Assembly: GCF_002939385.1 (NCBI RefSeq)
Contig: NZ_MULI01000048.1
Span: forward strand, 1-53,586
Direction: 5' to 3'
Source: Streptomyces sp. MH60
GTDB lineage: Bacteria; Actinomycetota; Actinomycetes; Streptomycetales; Streptomycetaceae
DNA: 53,586 nucleotides
The notes beneath the pieces are model-generated. The model had not been told where the DNA came from. It saw only the letters and a list, made by a program, of their open reading frames with translations, and ran no database searches. The position numbers and the translations under genes are program-made. Below, piece by piece: positions 20,701 through 27,900 of this stretch. How positions within the stretch are numbered: position 1 is the first letter of the stretch; every line of letters starts with the position of its first letter.

Positions 20701-21220
20701 AGACACCCGGCGAGCGGACCAGCTGCGACACGACGACACGCTCGGTGCCGTTGATGACGAAGGTGCCCTTGTTCGTCATGAGCGGGAAGTCGCCCATGAA
20801 GACCGTCTGGGACTTGATCTCGCCGGTCTCGTTGTTGGTGAACTCGGCGGTGACGAAGAGCGGGGCCGCGTACGTGAAGTCACGGTCCTTGCACTCGTCG
20901 ATGCTGTTCTTCGGGGGCTCGAAGCGGTGGTCGCGGAACGTCAGCGACATCGACCCGGAGAAGTCCTCGATCGGGGAGATCTCCTCGAAGATCTCCTCCA
21001 GACCGGACTTGGTGGGGACGTCCTGACCGGACTCCAGAGCCGACTCGACGCGAGCCTTCCAGGCGTCGTTGCCGAGGAGCCAGTCGAAGCTCTCGGTTTG
21101 CAGCGCGAGAAGGTTCGGAACCTCGAGGGGCTCCTTGATCTTTGCAAAGGAGATGCGCAGCGGGGCGGTGCTGGCAGCGTTGTTCGTATTCGCGGTCGAG
21201 GCATTGCGCGAGGCGGCCAA
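17735..21220 (-). CDS. rpoB: DNA-directed RNA polymerase subunit beta
   Basis: 1161 aa from a TTG at 21220 ([18 protein letters not shown]). GGAAGGA 8 bp upstream fixes this start, and the length equals that recalled for S. coelicolor RpoB. Blocks visible include the rifampicin pocket ([21 protein letters not shown], then LNALGPGGL), [20 protein letters not shown], the active-site [14 protein letters not shown] and the C-terminal [24 protein letters not shown]. Residue 442, equivalent to E. coli Ser531, is Asn (codon AAC at 19897-19895), a position where substitutions often reduce rifampicin binding. His437 and Arg440 are unchanged. It is first of the rpoBC pair, with its own promoter in a long leader. 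Confidence 0.98.
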   Translation of the reverse strand: [1161 protein letters not shown]

Positions 21221-21403
21221 GAGGGGGTCCTTCCGAGGGCTCGGACTCACTACGCGCGTACCGGCCCCTCTTCCGGGCACGAAGACAGGGGGTGCCTGAT
21301 GTGGCTAAAGAGCCAGGTCAGACATGCTCTGGTCGTCAGTGCTCGGGCGAGGGTAGACCCCTGGTGACGGGCAGGGGGCAGCTAACAGGCAGCGCAAAGG
21401 GTC

Positions 21404-21432
21404 AGTGTAGCCACTTGGCACACTGATGTCCA
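21404..21432 (-). promoter_or_regulatory. Proximal rpoB promoter
   Basis: On the minus strand TGGACA (21432-21427), a 17-bp spacer and TACACT (21409-21404) form a near-consensus vegetative promoter. The predicted transcription start is near 21397, about 177 nt before the rpoB TTG. Confidence 0.7.
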
Positions 21433-21571
21433 GTGCGGTTCTCGGGGACCGTGTTCACTCCTCGTTGTTCTCACCACCTGTGCGGCAAGGCCTCGCCCTC
21501 AACGCACCCAGATACTGCCCTCTTCGCCGTCGATCCATGCCTCGGATTCGGATCCTTGTGACGACGCCCTG

Positions 21572-21600
21572 AGAATTGCGCGCTGCGTGCGGTTCGTCAA
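21572..21600 (-). promoter_or_regulatory. Possible distal rpoB promoter
   Basis: On the minus strand TTGACG (21600-21595), 17 bp, then AATTCT (21577-21572). The -35 is good and the -10 is imperfect. It would give a ~350-nt leader. Confidence 0.4.
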
Positions 21601-21724
21601 GGCCCCCCTTGCCCAAACCGGTTGTCGCTCGGGAGCTCTCAGGGCCCCGGCGACGGCACGACGAAGATCACCCTACTCTTCACCGTCACGCGTGCAAGGC
21701 GACCGCCGCCGCACCCCGGATACG

Positions 21725-21762
21725 CCGAAGAGCGACCACCCGGATGGATGATCGCTCTTCGG
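21725..21762 (-). terminator. Hairpin terminator after rplL
   Basis: CCGAAGAGCGA (21725-21735) pairs perfectly with TCGCTCTTCGG (21752-21762). It begins 47 bp beyond the rplL stop, separating rplJL from rpoBC transcription. It resembles the rpoC terminator in sequence (CCGAAG...CTTCGG ends). Confidence 0.7.
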
Positions 21763-21809
21763 TGCTACGGCGTTACAGACCCTGACGGATCCGTCGTGCC
21801 GGTGCGGTC

Positions 21810-22196
21810 TTACTTGACCTCGACGGAGGCGCCGGCACCCTTGAGGGACTCGGCGGCCTTCTCGGCGGCGTCCTTGGCGACCTTCTCGAGGACGGGCTTC
21901 GGGGCGCCGTCCACGAGGTCCTTGGCCTCCTTCAGACCCAGGGAGGTCAGCTCGCGCACGACCTTGATGACCTGGATCTTCTTGTCGCCGGCACCGGTGA
22001 GGATGACGTCGAACTCGTCCTTCTCCTCGGCGGCCTCGGCGGCGGCGCCGCCACCCTGGCCGGCGACGACGACCGGCGCGGCAGCGGCGGCGGTGACGTC
22101 GAACTTGTCCTCGAAGGCCTTCACGAACTCGGAGAGCTCGATGAGGGTCATCTCCTCGAACTGGGCGAGCAGGTCGTCCTGGCTGAGCTTCGCCAT
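21810..22196 (-). CDS. rplL: 50S ribosomal protein L7/L12
   Basis: 128 aa from the ATG at 22196. The N-terminal dimerisation helices (LSQDDLLAQFEEMTLIELSEFVKAFEDKF) are followed by an Ala/Gly hinge and the globular C-terminal domain with EKDEFDVILTGAGDKKIQVIKVVRELTSLGLKEAKDLVDGAP. L12 forms the flexible stalk that recruits translational GTPases such as the EF-Tu and EF-G encoded nearby. It follows rplJ by 117 bp, the usual two-gene stalk operon. Confidence 0.98.
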   Translation of the reverse strand: MAKLSQDDLLAQFEEMTLIELSEFVKAFEDKFDVTAAAAAPVVVAGQGGGAAAEAAEEKDEFDVILTGAGDKKIQVIKVVRELTSLGLKEAKDLVDGAPKPVLEKVAKDAAEKAAESLKGAGASVEVK

Positions 22197-22313
22197 GATG
22201 GCGGTCCTTCCACTAATTCGGCAGGTGCCGGATGTACGGGGTGTGGCGGGCGTACGTCGGCCCGCTGCGACCCGTGCCGCGCTCAGGCGGCCCGGATCAG
22301 AAAGCGAGCCGAG

Positions 22314-22844
22314 TTACTCGGCACCGCCCTGCTCGTCCTGCTTGGCACGGAGCGCGTCCACGGTGCGGACGAGCTTCGACGGCAGCGCCTGGAAGACAGA
22401 GGCAGCCTGGGACTGCTTGCCCTTCATGGCACCGGCCAGCTTGGAGAGCAGAACCTCGCGGGACTCGAGGTCCGCAAGCTTCTTGATCTCGTCGGCGGAC
22501 ATCGCCTTGCCGTCAAGGACACCGCCCTTGATGACGAGATTCGGGTTGTCCTTGGCGAAGTCGCGCAGACCCTTCGCCGACTCCACCGGGTCACCGGTGA
22601 CGAAGGCGACCGCCGTCGGACCAGCGAAGAGCTGGTCGTCGAGCGTGATCCCGGCCTCGTTGGCCGCAATCTTGGTCAGCGTGTTCTTCACCACGGCGTA
22701 CTGGGCGTTCTCACCGAGCGACCGGCGCAGCGTCTTGAGCTGCGCCACGGTGAGACCGCGGTACTCGGTCAGCACAGCGGCGTTGGAGCTGCGGAACTTG
22801 TCCGTCAGCTCGGCAACCGCGGCAGCCTTCTCGGGCGTCGCCAT
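22314..22844 (-). CDS. rplJ: 50S ribosomal protein L10
   Basis: 176 aa from the ATG at 22844 (MATPEKAAAVAELTDKF), with AGGAGG 11 bp upstream. Upstream in-frame codons run through the leader and were rejected. It has the rRNA-binding N-terminal domain (VLTEYRGLTVAQLKTLRRSL, VVKNTLTKIA) and a C-terminal helix that binds L12 dimers. In bacteria the L10-L12 complex represses its own mRNA through the leader. Here a hairpin followed by a T-rich tract lies 59-93 bp upstream of the start, consistent with leader control. Confidence 0.97.
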   Translation of the reverse strand: MATPEKAAAVAELTDKFRSSNAAVLTEYRGLTVAQLKTLRRSLGENAQYAVVKNTLTKIAANEAGITLDDQLFAGPTAVAFVTGDPVESAKGLRDFAKDNPNLVIKGGVLDGKAMSADEIKKLADLESREVLLSKLAGAMKGKQSQAASVFQALPSKLVRTVDALRAKQDEQGGAE

Positions 22845-22902
22845 AGAGCCTCGGCCTCCTTCCGGGTGATTCGGACCGCGCGGACCCGAAGGAGGACTGG
22901 GG

Positions 22903-22937
22903 AAAACGAAACGCCCCGGCGCAGGCGCTCGGGGCGT
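22903..22937 (-). promoter_or_regulatory. Terminator-like hairpin in the rplJ leader (attenuator candidate)
   Basis: On the minus strand ACGCCCCG (22937-22930) pairs with CGGGGCGT (22918-22911). TTTCGTTTTCC follows immediately, giving the shape of an intrinsic terminator ahead of the rplJ ribosome site. It fits autogenous control of rplJL by L10-L12 or premature termination. The upstream leader can form alternative helices that were not resolved by eye. Confidence 0.6.
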
Positions 22938-23088
22938 GACTCGACCGGTCGGCATCCGCACGGGGCGGGCACTCCGGGAGTTCATCCACAGTCACCTGCG
23001 CGGGTCGTCCGCAGTTCAGCGGATCCTTCGGCCACCGTGTCCTCTTTCGAACACACGGCAACGACCAGCGGTCTTTGGCTTCTGTGGA

Positions 23089-23118
23089 AGCGTACGTGAA
23101 CGGGGCAGTGTCAAGCAA
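23089..23118 (-). promoter_or_regulatory. Probable rplJL promoter
   Basis: On the minus strand TTGCTT (23118-23113), 18 bp, then TACGCT (23094-23089); an overlapping TTGACA (23114-23109) gives only a 14-bp spacing. The -10 is identical to that of the str promoter. The leader to rplJ would be ~240 nt and includes the hairpin at 22911-22937. Confidence 0.45.
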
Positions 23119-23161
23119 ATCCGCCCCCGCGGCGACCCGGGCGGACCGGGCGCACAGCGCC

Positions 23162-24010
23162 TCAGCCCTGCTCGGCGCCCTTCATCATCTCGGCCAGGTC
23201 GGCGGTCTCCGCGGCCGGCGGGGCGGTGACCTTCACGGGCTCGTTGAAGCCGAGGAAGGTGATGGTCATGTCCAGCGGGCCCTTGTCGGCCTCGCCGCGC
23301 ATGCGGAACTGCTTGGTCTGGTCGTCACCGTCGACCCACATGTCCATCGTGAGCTTGTCGACGCCCATCTTCTCGTACTGCTCAAGGCTCTTCTGGCGCT
23401 TGTCCTGGGTGGCCTTGTCCTCGTCGCCGATCGACTTCTCCAGGTCGGCGAGGGTGACCGTGCCCTTGTAGTGGGTGGTCTTCACGCCGTCGACGGTCTC
23501 GGTGCCGACCTTCTCGACGTCCTTGGCCCCGGTGAGGAAGGTGGACTCGGTCGCCGGGTTCTTGTCGGCCTGGGAGGCGCCGCCGAGCTGGTTCAGCTCC
23601 TCGTCGGCGCCCATCGCGGACATGTCGAACTTGATCCAGCTCTTGCCGTCCATCTCCTTGGCCGCCTCGGGGCCGCCGCCGATGTACAGGGCCTTGTCGA
23701 CGAGCCGGATCTCCGCGGTGCCGTCGGCCCCCTGGTCGAGCGCCGTCATCTTCATGCTCATCGCGAGGGTCGGCTTGATCTGCATCTCGGCCTCGGCCTT
23801 GACCCGGCCCTCCTCGGGGACCTTGCCGGTCATGCGGTAGCGGAGGGAGTTGATCTCCTCCGTGTTCTTCGCCGCCTTGGCGACGGCCGCCGCGGGGGTC
23901 ATCTCCGGGGACTCGGAGGCGTTGTCCTCCTTGGAACAGCCCACCGCCCCGGCGGCGAGCAGCAGCGCGGCCAGTCCGGCGCCGACGGGCACACGTACGG
24001 AAGTCTTCAT
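23162..24010 (-). CDS. LppX/LolA-like secreted lipoprotein
   Basis: 282 aa from the ATG at 24010, with GGGGG 7 bp upstream. The lipoprotein signal (MKTSVRVPVGAGLAALLLAA, then GAVGC) is lipidated at Cys25. The mature part alternates strands and polar loops (SLRYRMTGKVPEEG, AEIRLVDKALYIGGG, KSWIKFDMSAMG, THYKGTVTLADLE, DMWVDGDDQTKQFRMRG), the half-barrel pattern of LppX/LprG/LolA-type lipid-binding lipoproteins. It is paralogous to the next gene upstream, sharing the W-V-D-D/G-D motif and a C-terminal 'P-A-A-[DE]T-[AT]-[DE]' segment. Function is unknown; a lipid carrier or envelope sensor is plausible. Confidence 0.75.
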   Translation of the reverse strand: MKTSVRVPVGAGLAALLLAAGAVGCSKEDNASESPEMTPAAAVAKAAKNTEEINSLRYRMTGKVPEEGRVKAEAEMQIKPTLAMSMKMTALDQGADGTAEIRLVDKALYIGGGPEAAKEMDGKSWIKFDMSAMGADEELNQLGGASQADKNPATESTFLTGAKDVEKVGTETVDGVKTTHYKGTVTLADLEKSIGDEDKATQDKRQKSLEQYEKMGVDKLTMDMWVDGDDQTKQFRMRGEADKGPLDMTITFLGFNEPVKVTAPPAAETADLAEMMKGAEQG

Positions 24011-24199
24011 CGGTATCCCCCCACGGGATTCACGGAGCAAGGAGCACGGGAGCGTGAAGGGGCACAGGAGACGCACCGCCGCTCCACAGCAGTTCTTTGC
24101 GGTTCTTTGGAACAAGGACGCGAGCTTAGCCGAAACGGTTCGAACGATCTTGTGATTTCCCCGGCCCGGTCCGTCCGTCCCGGTCCACCCGGTCCGGCC

Positions 24200-25057
24200 C
24201 TAGCTCCCCTGTGACGCCAGCAGTTCCTTGAAGTCCGTCGTGTCCGCGGCCGGTGGGCGCGCGGCGGGGACCGTGACGCCGTAGTCGCTGTAGTACGCGG
24301 TCTGGGTCAGTTCCCCGGTCTTCGTGCGTCCCCGCTCGACCTTCTTGACCAGCAGGTCCCGGTCGTCGACCCAGATGTCGACGGTCTGCTCGGTGCTCCC
24401 GCCCACCGTGCCGGACCAGTGCGTGGTGCGCCGGCCGCGCGTCGTCTCCTCGCCCACCTTGCGCACGTCCCCGGCCGTCAGCAGCAGCTTCACCGCCTGG
24501 TTGGGCGTGGTGCTGCGCATCTGGTCGGCGAATCCGGCACCCGCGCCGCCGTCGAGGTCCTCCAGGTCCTCGTACACGTACTTGATCCAGTGCCGGCCGG
24601 CCAGCCGCTCGGCGAACTCGTCGCCCATCCTGGCGTAGTAGGCGTCGGGCAGGTACCGGGCCTCCATCGCGGTGGTGCCGAGGCGGCGCATGGTCTCGGC
24701 GGTCGTACCGCCCGTGTAGGTGATCGTCAGGGTGCCGGTGAGGCCGTCGTCCCAGCCGAGGGCGCCCTCGGCCGCCAGGGACAGCTCGCGGCCCATCACG
24801 GTCGTGGACTCCACCCGCGCCGACCCCGCCCGCCCGGTGGCCCGCTCGACGGCCCGCAGGGCGTCCGCCGAAGGACCGGTGAGGGCCGGAGGCCGGGAGG
24901 ACGGCGGAGCGGAGGCGGAGGGCGCGGCCGAACCGGCCGGGCCGGTGGACTCGCCGGAGCCGCCGGGTCCGCCGGCTCCGGTGCAGGCGGTGGAGCACGC
25001 CAGCGCGGCCGACACCGCGATCGAGGCGGCCGTACGGCGTGCCGTCGTACCCGTCAT
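24200..25057 (-). CDS. LppX/LolA-like lipoprotein, paralogue of neighbour
   Basis: 285 aa from the ATG at 25057 (GGGGTGGG upstream). The signal peptide ends at a cysteine (Cys21 or Cys25 in ALACSTACTG), followed by a ~30-residue Gly/Ser/Pro linker. The mature domain has the same strand order as the downstream lipoprotein: ARVESTTVMGRELSLAAEG, LTITYTGG, HWIKYVYEDLEDL, TTHWSGTVGG, VDIWVDDRDLLVKKVERG, and a C-terminal PAADTTDFKELLAS. The 142-bp gap to the neighbour's upstream leader and shared strand suggest an old tandem duplication. It lies immediately upstream of, but divergent in role from, rplKA, which is separated by a strong terminator. Confidence 0.72.
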   Translation of the reverse strand: MTGTTARRTAASIAVSAALACSTACTGAGGPGGSGESTGPAGSAAPSASAPPSSRPPALTGPSADALRAVERATGRAGSARVESTTVMGRELSLAAEGALGWDDGLTGTLTITYTGGTTAETMRRLGTTAMEARYLPDAYYARMGDEFAERLAGRHWIKYVYEDLEDLDGGAGAGFADQMRSTTPNQAVKLLLTAGDVRKVGEETTRGRRTTHWSGTVGGSTEQTVDIWVDDRDLLVKKVERGRTKTGELTQTAYYSDYGVTVPAARPPAADTTDFKELLASQGS

Positions 25058-25158
25058 CCACCCACCCCTTGCGCCCCGTACGGCTCCTGCGCCCCGTGCG
25101 CGGGTCCGTTGCCCGCACGCTAACCCAGGGCGCCGGAAAAGGGGACGGGCCAAAAGGG

Positions 25159-25192
25159 ACGGGCCCCGCACCTCGAAAGGTGCGGGGCCCGT
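25159..25192 (-). terminator. Terminator after rplA
   Basis: Perfect 15-bp stem (25159-25173 with 25178-25192, ACGGGCCCCGCACCT arm). The CGAA loop reads UUCG in the minus-strand RNA. It begins 25 bp beyond the rplA stop. It is the same design as the tuf terminator at 5993-6028. Confidence 0.8.
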
Positions 25193-25216
25193 GAACCGGT
25201 GGGGCGAGCCGTCGGC

Positions 25217-25942
25217 TCAGACCGCGGCCGGGTCCTCCTCGACGAGGAGGTTGCGGGTGCGGTTGGAGTCGAGCGGAATGCCGGGGCCCATCGTGGTGCT
25301 GAGGGCGGCCTTCTTGATGTAACGACCCTTGGCGGCGGACGGCTTCAGACGGAGGATCTCCTCCAGCGCCGCGCCGTAGTTCTCCACCAGCTTGGTGTCG
25401 TCGAACGACGTCTTGCCGATGATGAAGTGCAGGTTCGAGTGCTTGTCGACGCGGAACTCGATCTTGCCGCCCTTGATCTCGGTGACGGCCTTGGTCACGT
25501 CCGGGGTCACGGTGCCGGTCTTCGGGTTCGGCATCAGACCACGGGGACCGAGCACGCGGCCGAGGCGGCCGACCTTGCCCATGAGGTCCGGGGTGGCGAC
25601 GACGGCGTCGAAGTCCAGACGCCCCTTCGACACCTCGTCGATCAGCTCGTCGGCGCCGACGATGTCGGCGCCCGCGGCACGCGCGGCCTCGGCACGGTCA
25701 CCGGTCGCGAAGACCAGGACCCGGGCGGTCTTACCGGTGCCGTGCGGGAGGTTCACGGTGCCACGGACCATCTGGTCCGCCTTGCGCGGGTCGACACCCA
25801 GACGGAAGGCGACCTCGACGGTGCCGTCGAACTTGGACGTGGAGGTCTCCTTGGCGAGACGGACGGCCTCGAGCGGGGCGTAGAGCTTCTCCCGGTCGAT
25901 CTTGGCGTCCGCAGCGCGGAGAGACTTGCTGCGCTTGCTCAC
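25217..25942 (-). CDS. rplA: 50S ribosomal protein L1
   Basis: 241 aa from a GTG at 25942 (VSKRSKSLRAADAKIDREKLY). It binds 23S rRNA at the L1 stalk and assists release of E-site tRNA. Family blocks are SKFDGTVEVAFRLGVDPRKADQMVRGTV, the hinge and domain II (LVFATGDRAEAARAAGADIVGADELI), LGPRGLMPNPKTGTVTPDV and IEFRVDKHSNLHFIIGKTSF. It follows rplK by 111 bp. L1 commonly represses its own operon by binding the leader, which is known for the family but not identifiable here. Confidence 0.97.
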   Translation of the reverse strand: MSKRSKSLRAADAKIDREKLYAPLEAVRLAKETSTSKFDGTVEVAFRLGVDPRKADQMVRGTVNLPHGTGKTARVLVFATGDRAEAARAAGADIVGADELIDEVSKGRLDFDAVVATPDLMGKVGRLGRVLGPRGLMPNPKTGTVTPDVTKAVTEIKGGKIEFRVDKHSNLHFIIGKTSFDDTKLVENYGAALEEILRLKPSAAKGRYIKKAALSTTMGPGIPLDSNRTRNLLVEEDPAAV

Positions 25943-26053
25943 TACTGCTCCTGTTGGCTTCTGAGGAGTCGTGGTGCGGGCCGAGCAGGCCCTGCCACAC
26001 TGTCCTGACCTCGCGGCTACCGCCGCGTGGCTGCTTGCTTACGGGGTGGAGGG

Positions 26054-26488
26054 TCAGCCCTCGACCGTGACGCCCATGGAACGCGCGGTACCGGCGATGA
26101 TCTTCTCCGCCTGGTCCAGGTCGTTGGCGTTGAGGTCGGGCATCTTGGTGGTGGCGATCTCACGGACCTGGTCACGCGTGATCTTCGCGACCTTGGTCTT
26201 GTGCGGCTCGCCGGAGCCCTTCTCCACGCCCGCGGCCTTGAGGATCATCTTGGCGGCCGGCGGCGTCTTGGTGATGAAGGTGAAGGAACGGTCCTCGTAG
26301 ACCGTGATCTCCACCGGGATGACCCAGCCGCGCTGCGACTCGGTCGCGGCGTTGTAGGCCTTGCAGAACTCCATGATGTTGACGCCGTGCTGACCCAGCG
26401 CGGGGCCGACCGGCGGAGCCGGGTTCGCGGCACCGGCCTGGATCTGGAGCTTGATGAGCCCCGTGACCTTCTTCTTCTTGGGAGGCAT
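26054..26488 (-). CDS. rplK: 50S ribosomal protein L11
   Basis: 144 aa from the ATG at 26488 (GGAG upstream). It is part of the GTPase-associated centre and needed for RelA-dependent ppGpp synthesis and for thiostrepton binding. The N-terminal domain [34 protein letters not shown] carries the proline cluster that contacts thiostrepton, unaltered here. The C-terminal rRNA-binding domain includes [23 protein letters not shown] and the C-terminal [12 protein letters not shown]. It is separated from nusG by an intrinsic terminator, so rplKA probably has its own promoter within 26489-26585. Confidence 0.98.
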
Positions 26489-26585
26489 AGCTCTCCGGGT
26501 CCTTTCGATTCGGGTCCTGCCCGCGTTCGGGAGCTACCCGGACACAGGCATACCGCACAACGATAACGGGTATAGATGCGCGGCC

Positions 26586-26630
26586 AAAAACCGAGCAGGT
26601 CAGACGCCGCGTGAGCGGTCGCCTGACCTG
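26586..26630 (-). terminator. Intrinsic terminator between nusG and rplK
   Basis: On the minus strand CAGGTCAG (26630-26623) pairs with CTGACCTG (26603-26596), with an inner CCGC/GCGG helix. Five consecutive T residues follow at 26590-26586. A true U5 tract is uncommon for this GC-rich genome. It would stop secE-nusG transcripts before rplKA. Confidence 0.7.
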
Positions 26631-26668
26631 GTCGGAAGCAGTACGTCCAGAGAGGTACCGGTGAGGTA

Positions 26669-27535
26669 CTAGTTCTTCTGGATCTGGTCGAAGCTCAGCT
26701 CGACCGGGGTCTCGCGACCGAAGATCTCGACGAGGCCCTTGACCTTCTTCGAGTCGGCGTTGATCTCGTTGATGGTGGCCTGCAGCGTGGCGAACGGACC
26801 GTCGGTGACGGTGACCGAGTCGCCGACCTCGAAGTCCAGGACCTGGACCTCGACCTTGCGCTGCGGAGCCGGCTTGCCCTCGGCCTCGGCGGCCTCGCGG
26901 GCGGCCTTCTCCTCGGCCTCCGGGGCGAGCATCTTGACGATCTCGTCCAGGGTCAGCGGGTACGGGTCGTAGGCGTTGCCGACGAAGCCGGTGACGCCGG
27001 GGGTGTTGCGGACGACGCCCCAGGACTCGTTGGTGAGGTCCATGCGGACCAGGACGTAACCCGGCAGCTTGTTCTGGCGGATCGTCTTGCGGTCGCCGTT
27101 CTTGATCTGGACGACCTCTTCCTGCGGCACCTCGGCCTGGAAGATGTAGTCCTCGACGTTGAGCGAGACGGCGCGCTGCTCGAGGTTGGTCTTCACGCGG
27201 TTCTCGTAACCGGCGTAGGTGTGGATGACGTACCACTCGCCGGGCAGGACGCGCAGCTCCTGGCGGAGCTTCTCGATCGGGTCGAGGTCGGGCTCCTGGG
27301 CCTCGGCCTCGGCCTCGGCTTCGGTCTCGTCCGTCTCCGCGTCGGCCGCCTCGGCGGTCTCGTCCGCCTCCGCGTCCGCCGCGTCCTCGTCCGTCTCCGC
27401 GACGACCGTGTCGTCGGCAGCCTCGGCCTCGGCGGAGGCCTCGGTGTCCTCGTTGTCGGCGCCCTCGACGGTGCCGAGCTCGTCCTCGACGGACTCGACC
27501 GGCTCGATGGCGTCGTTCACGTTCGGGTCAGACAC
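26669..27535 (-). CDS. nusG: Transcription termination/antitermination factor NusG
   Basis: 288 aa from a GTG at 27535. Residues 1-98 form a highly acidic, Ala/Glu/Asp/Thr-rich, almost certainly disordered extension with reiterated ETDE/EAEA units. The NGN domain (about residues 99-210, GEWYVIHTYAGYENRVKTNL, KLPGYVLVRMDL) binds the RNA polymerase clamp. A KOW domain (VGDSVTVTDGPFATLQATINEIN) ends at the C-terminus and contacts Rho or S10 in other bacteria. Acidic extensions of this kind are a known feature of Streptomyces NusG. It follows secE by 80 bp, with an imperfect hairpin between them. Confidence 0.96.
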   Translation of the reverse strand: MSDPNVNDAIEPVESVEDELGTVEGADNEDTEASAEAEAADDTVVAETDEDAADAEADETAEAADAETDETEAEAEAEAQEPDLDPIEKLRQELRVLPGEWYVIHTYAGYENRVKTNLEQRAVSLNVEDYIFQAEVPQEEVVQIKNGDRKTIRQNKLPGYVLVRMDLTNESWGVVRNTPGVTGFVGNAYDPYPLTLDEIVKMLAPEAEEKAAREAAEAEGKPAPQRKVEVQVLDFEVGDSVTVTDGPFATLQATINEINADSKKVKGLVEIFGRETPVELSFDQIQKN

Positions 27536-27573
27536 TGTGGCTGCTTCTTCCTGGATACATAGGGGTGGAACAC

Positions 27574-27608
27574 GCGAAAGGGGCGCCGGGTACCTCGGCG
27601 CCCTTCGC
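27574..27608 (-). other. Imperfect stem-loop in the secE-nusG spacer
   Basis: GCGAAAGGGGCGCC (from 27574) pairs with GGCGCCCTTCGC (to 27608) with two single-base bulges, starting 8 bp beyond the secE stop. No U tract follows on the minus strand. It probably modulates or processes the secE-nusG message. Confidence 0.45.
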
Positions 27609-27615
27609 TCTCGAC

Positions 27616-27900
27616 TCAGCCGAAGACGTACTTGGCGGCGTGAGAGAAGCCATAGTCAATCAGAGTCACCAGGCCGATCATGATGACCACGAAGATGATC
27701 ACCACGGTGGTGTACGTCGACAGCTGGTTGCGGCTGGGCCAGACGACCTTGCGCAGCTCCGCGACGATCTGGCGGTAGAAGAGCGCGAGCCGCTTCAGCG
27801 GGCCCTTCTTGCCTCGCTTGCCGCCCTTGCGGGACTTCTTGGAGTCCGGCGCCTCGTCCTGGGCATCAGGCATGTCGATGGAGCCCACGGCGTCCGTCAC
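27616..27900 (-). CDS. secE: Preprotein translocase subunit SecE
   Basis: 94 aa from a GTG at 27900 with GAGGACGA directly upstream. A basic cytoplasmic segment (SKKSRKGGKRGKKGPLKRL) precedes the amphipathic hinge FYRQIVAELRKVVWPSRNQLSTYT, the signature of SecE. One transmembrane helix (TVVIIFVVIMIGLVTLIDYGF) completes the short, single-span form typical of actinobacteria. SecE clamps SecY in the protein-export channel. It lies between tRNA-Trp and nusG, the usual actinobacterial order. Confidence 0.96.
   Translation of the reverse strand: MTDAVGSIDMPDAQDEAPDSKKSRKGGKRGKKGPLKRLALFYRQIVAELRKVVWPSRNQLSTYTTVVIIFVVIMIGLVTLIDYGFSHAAKYVFG

Larger units (their letters stand above)
21221..21809 (-). 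other. 589-bp rplL-rpoB intergenic region, no gene
   Basis: No convincing coding frame on either strand; plus-strand frames here continue antisense through rplL/rplJ or rpoB. It holds the rplL terminator (21725-21762), at least one strong and one weaker rpoB promoter candidate (21404-21432; 21572-21600), and a ~175-nt rpoB leader. A third weak TTGCAC-16 bp-TAGGGT match lies at 21697-21670. Confidence 0.7.

Noticed and set aside
18140..21367. 1075-codon plus-strand frame opposite rpoB
   Set aside because: Antisense shadow of rpoB; no ribosome site or domain.
21622..22869. Ser/Ala-rich plus-strand frame across rplL and rplJ
   Set aside because: Opposite to two unmistakable ribosomal protein genes.
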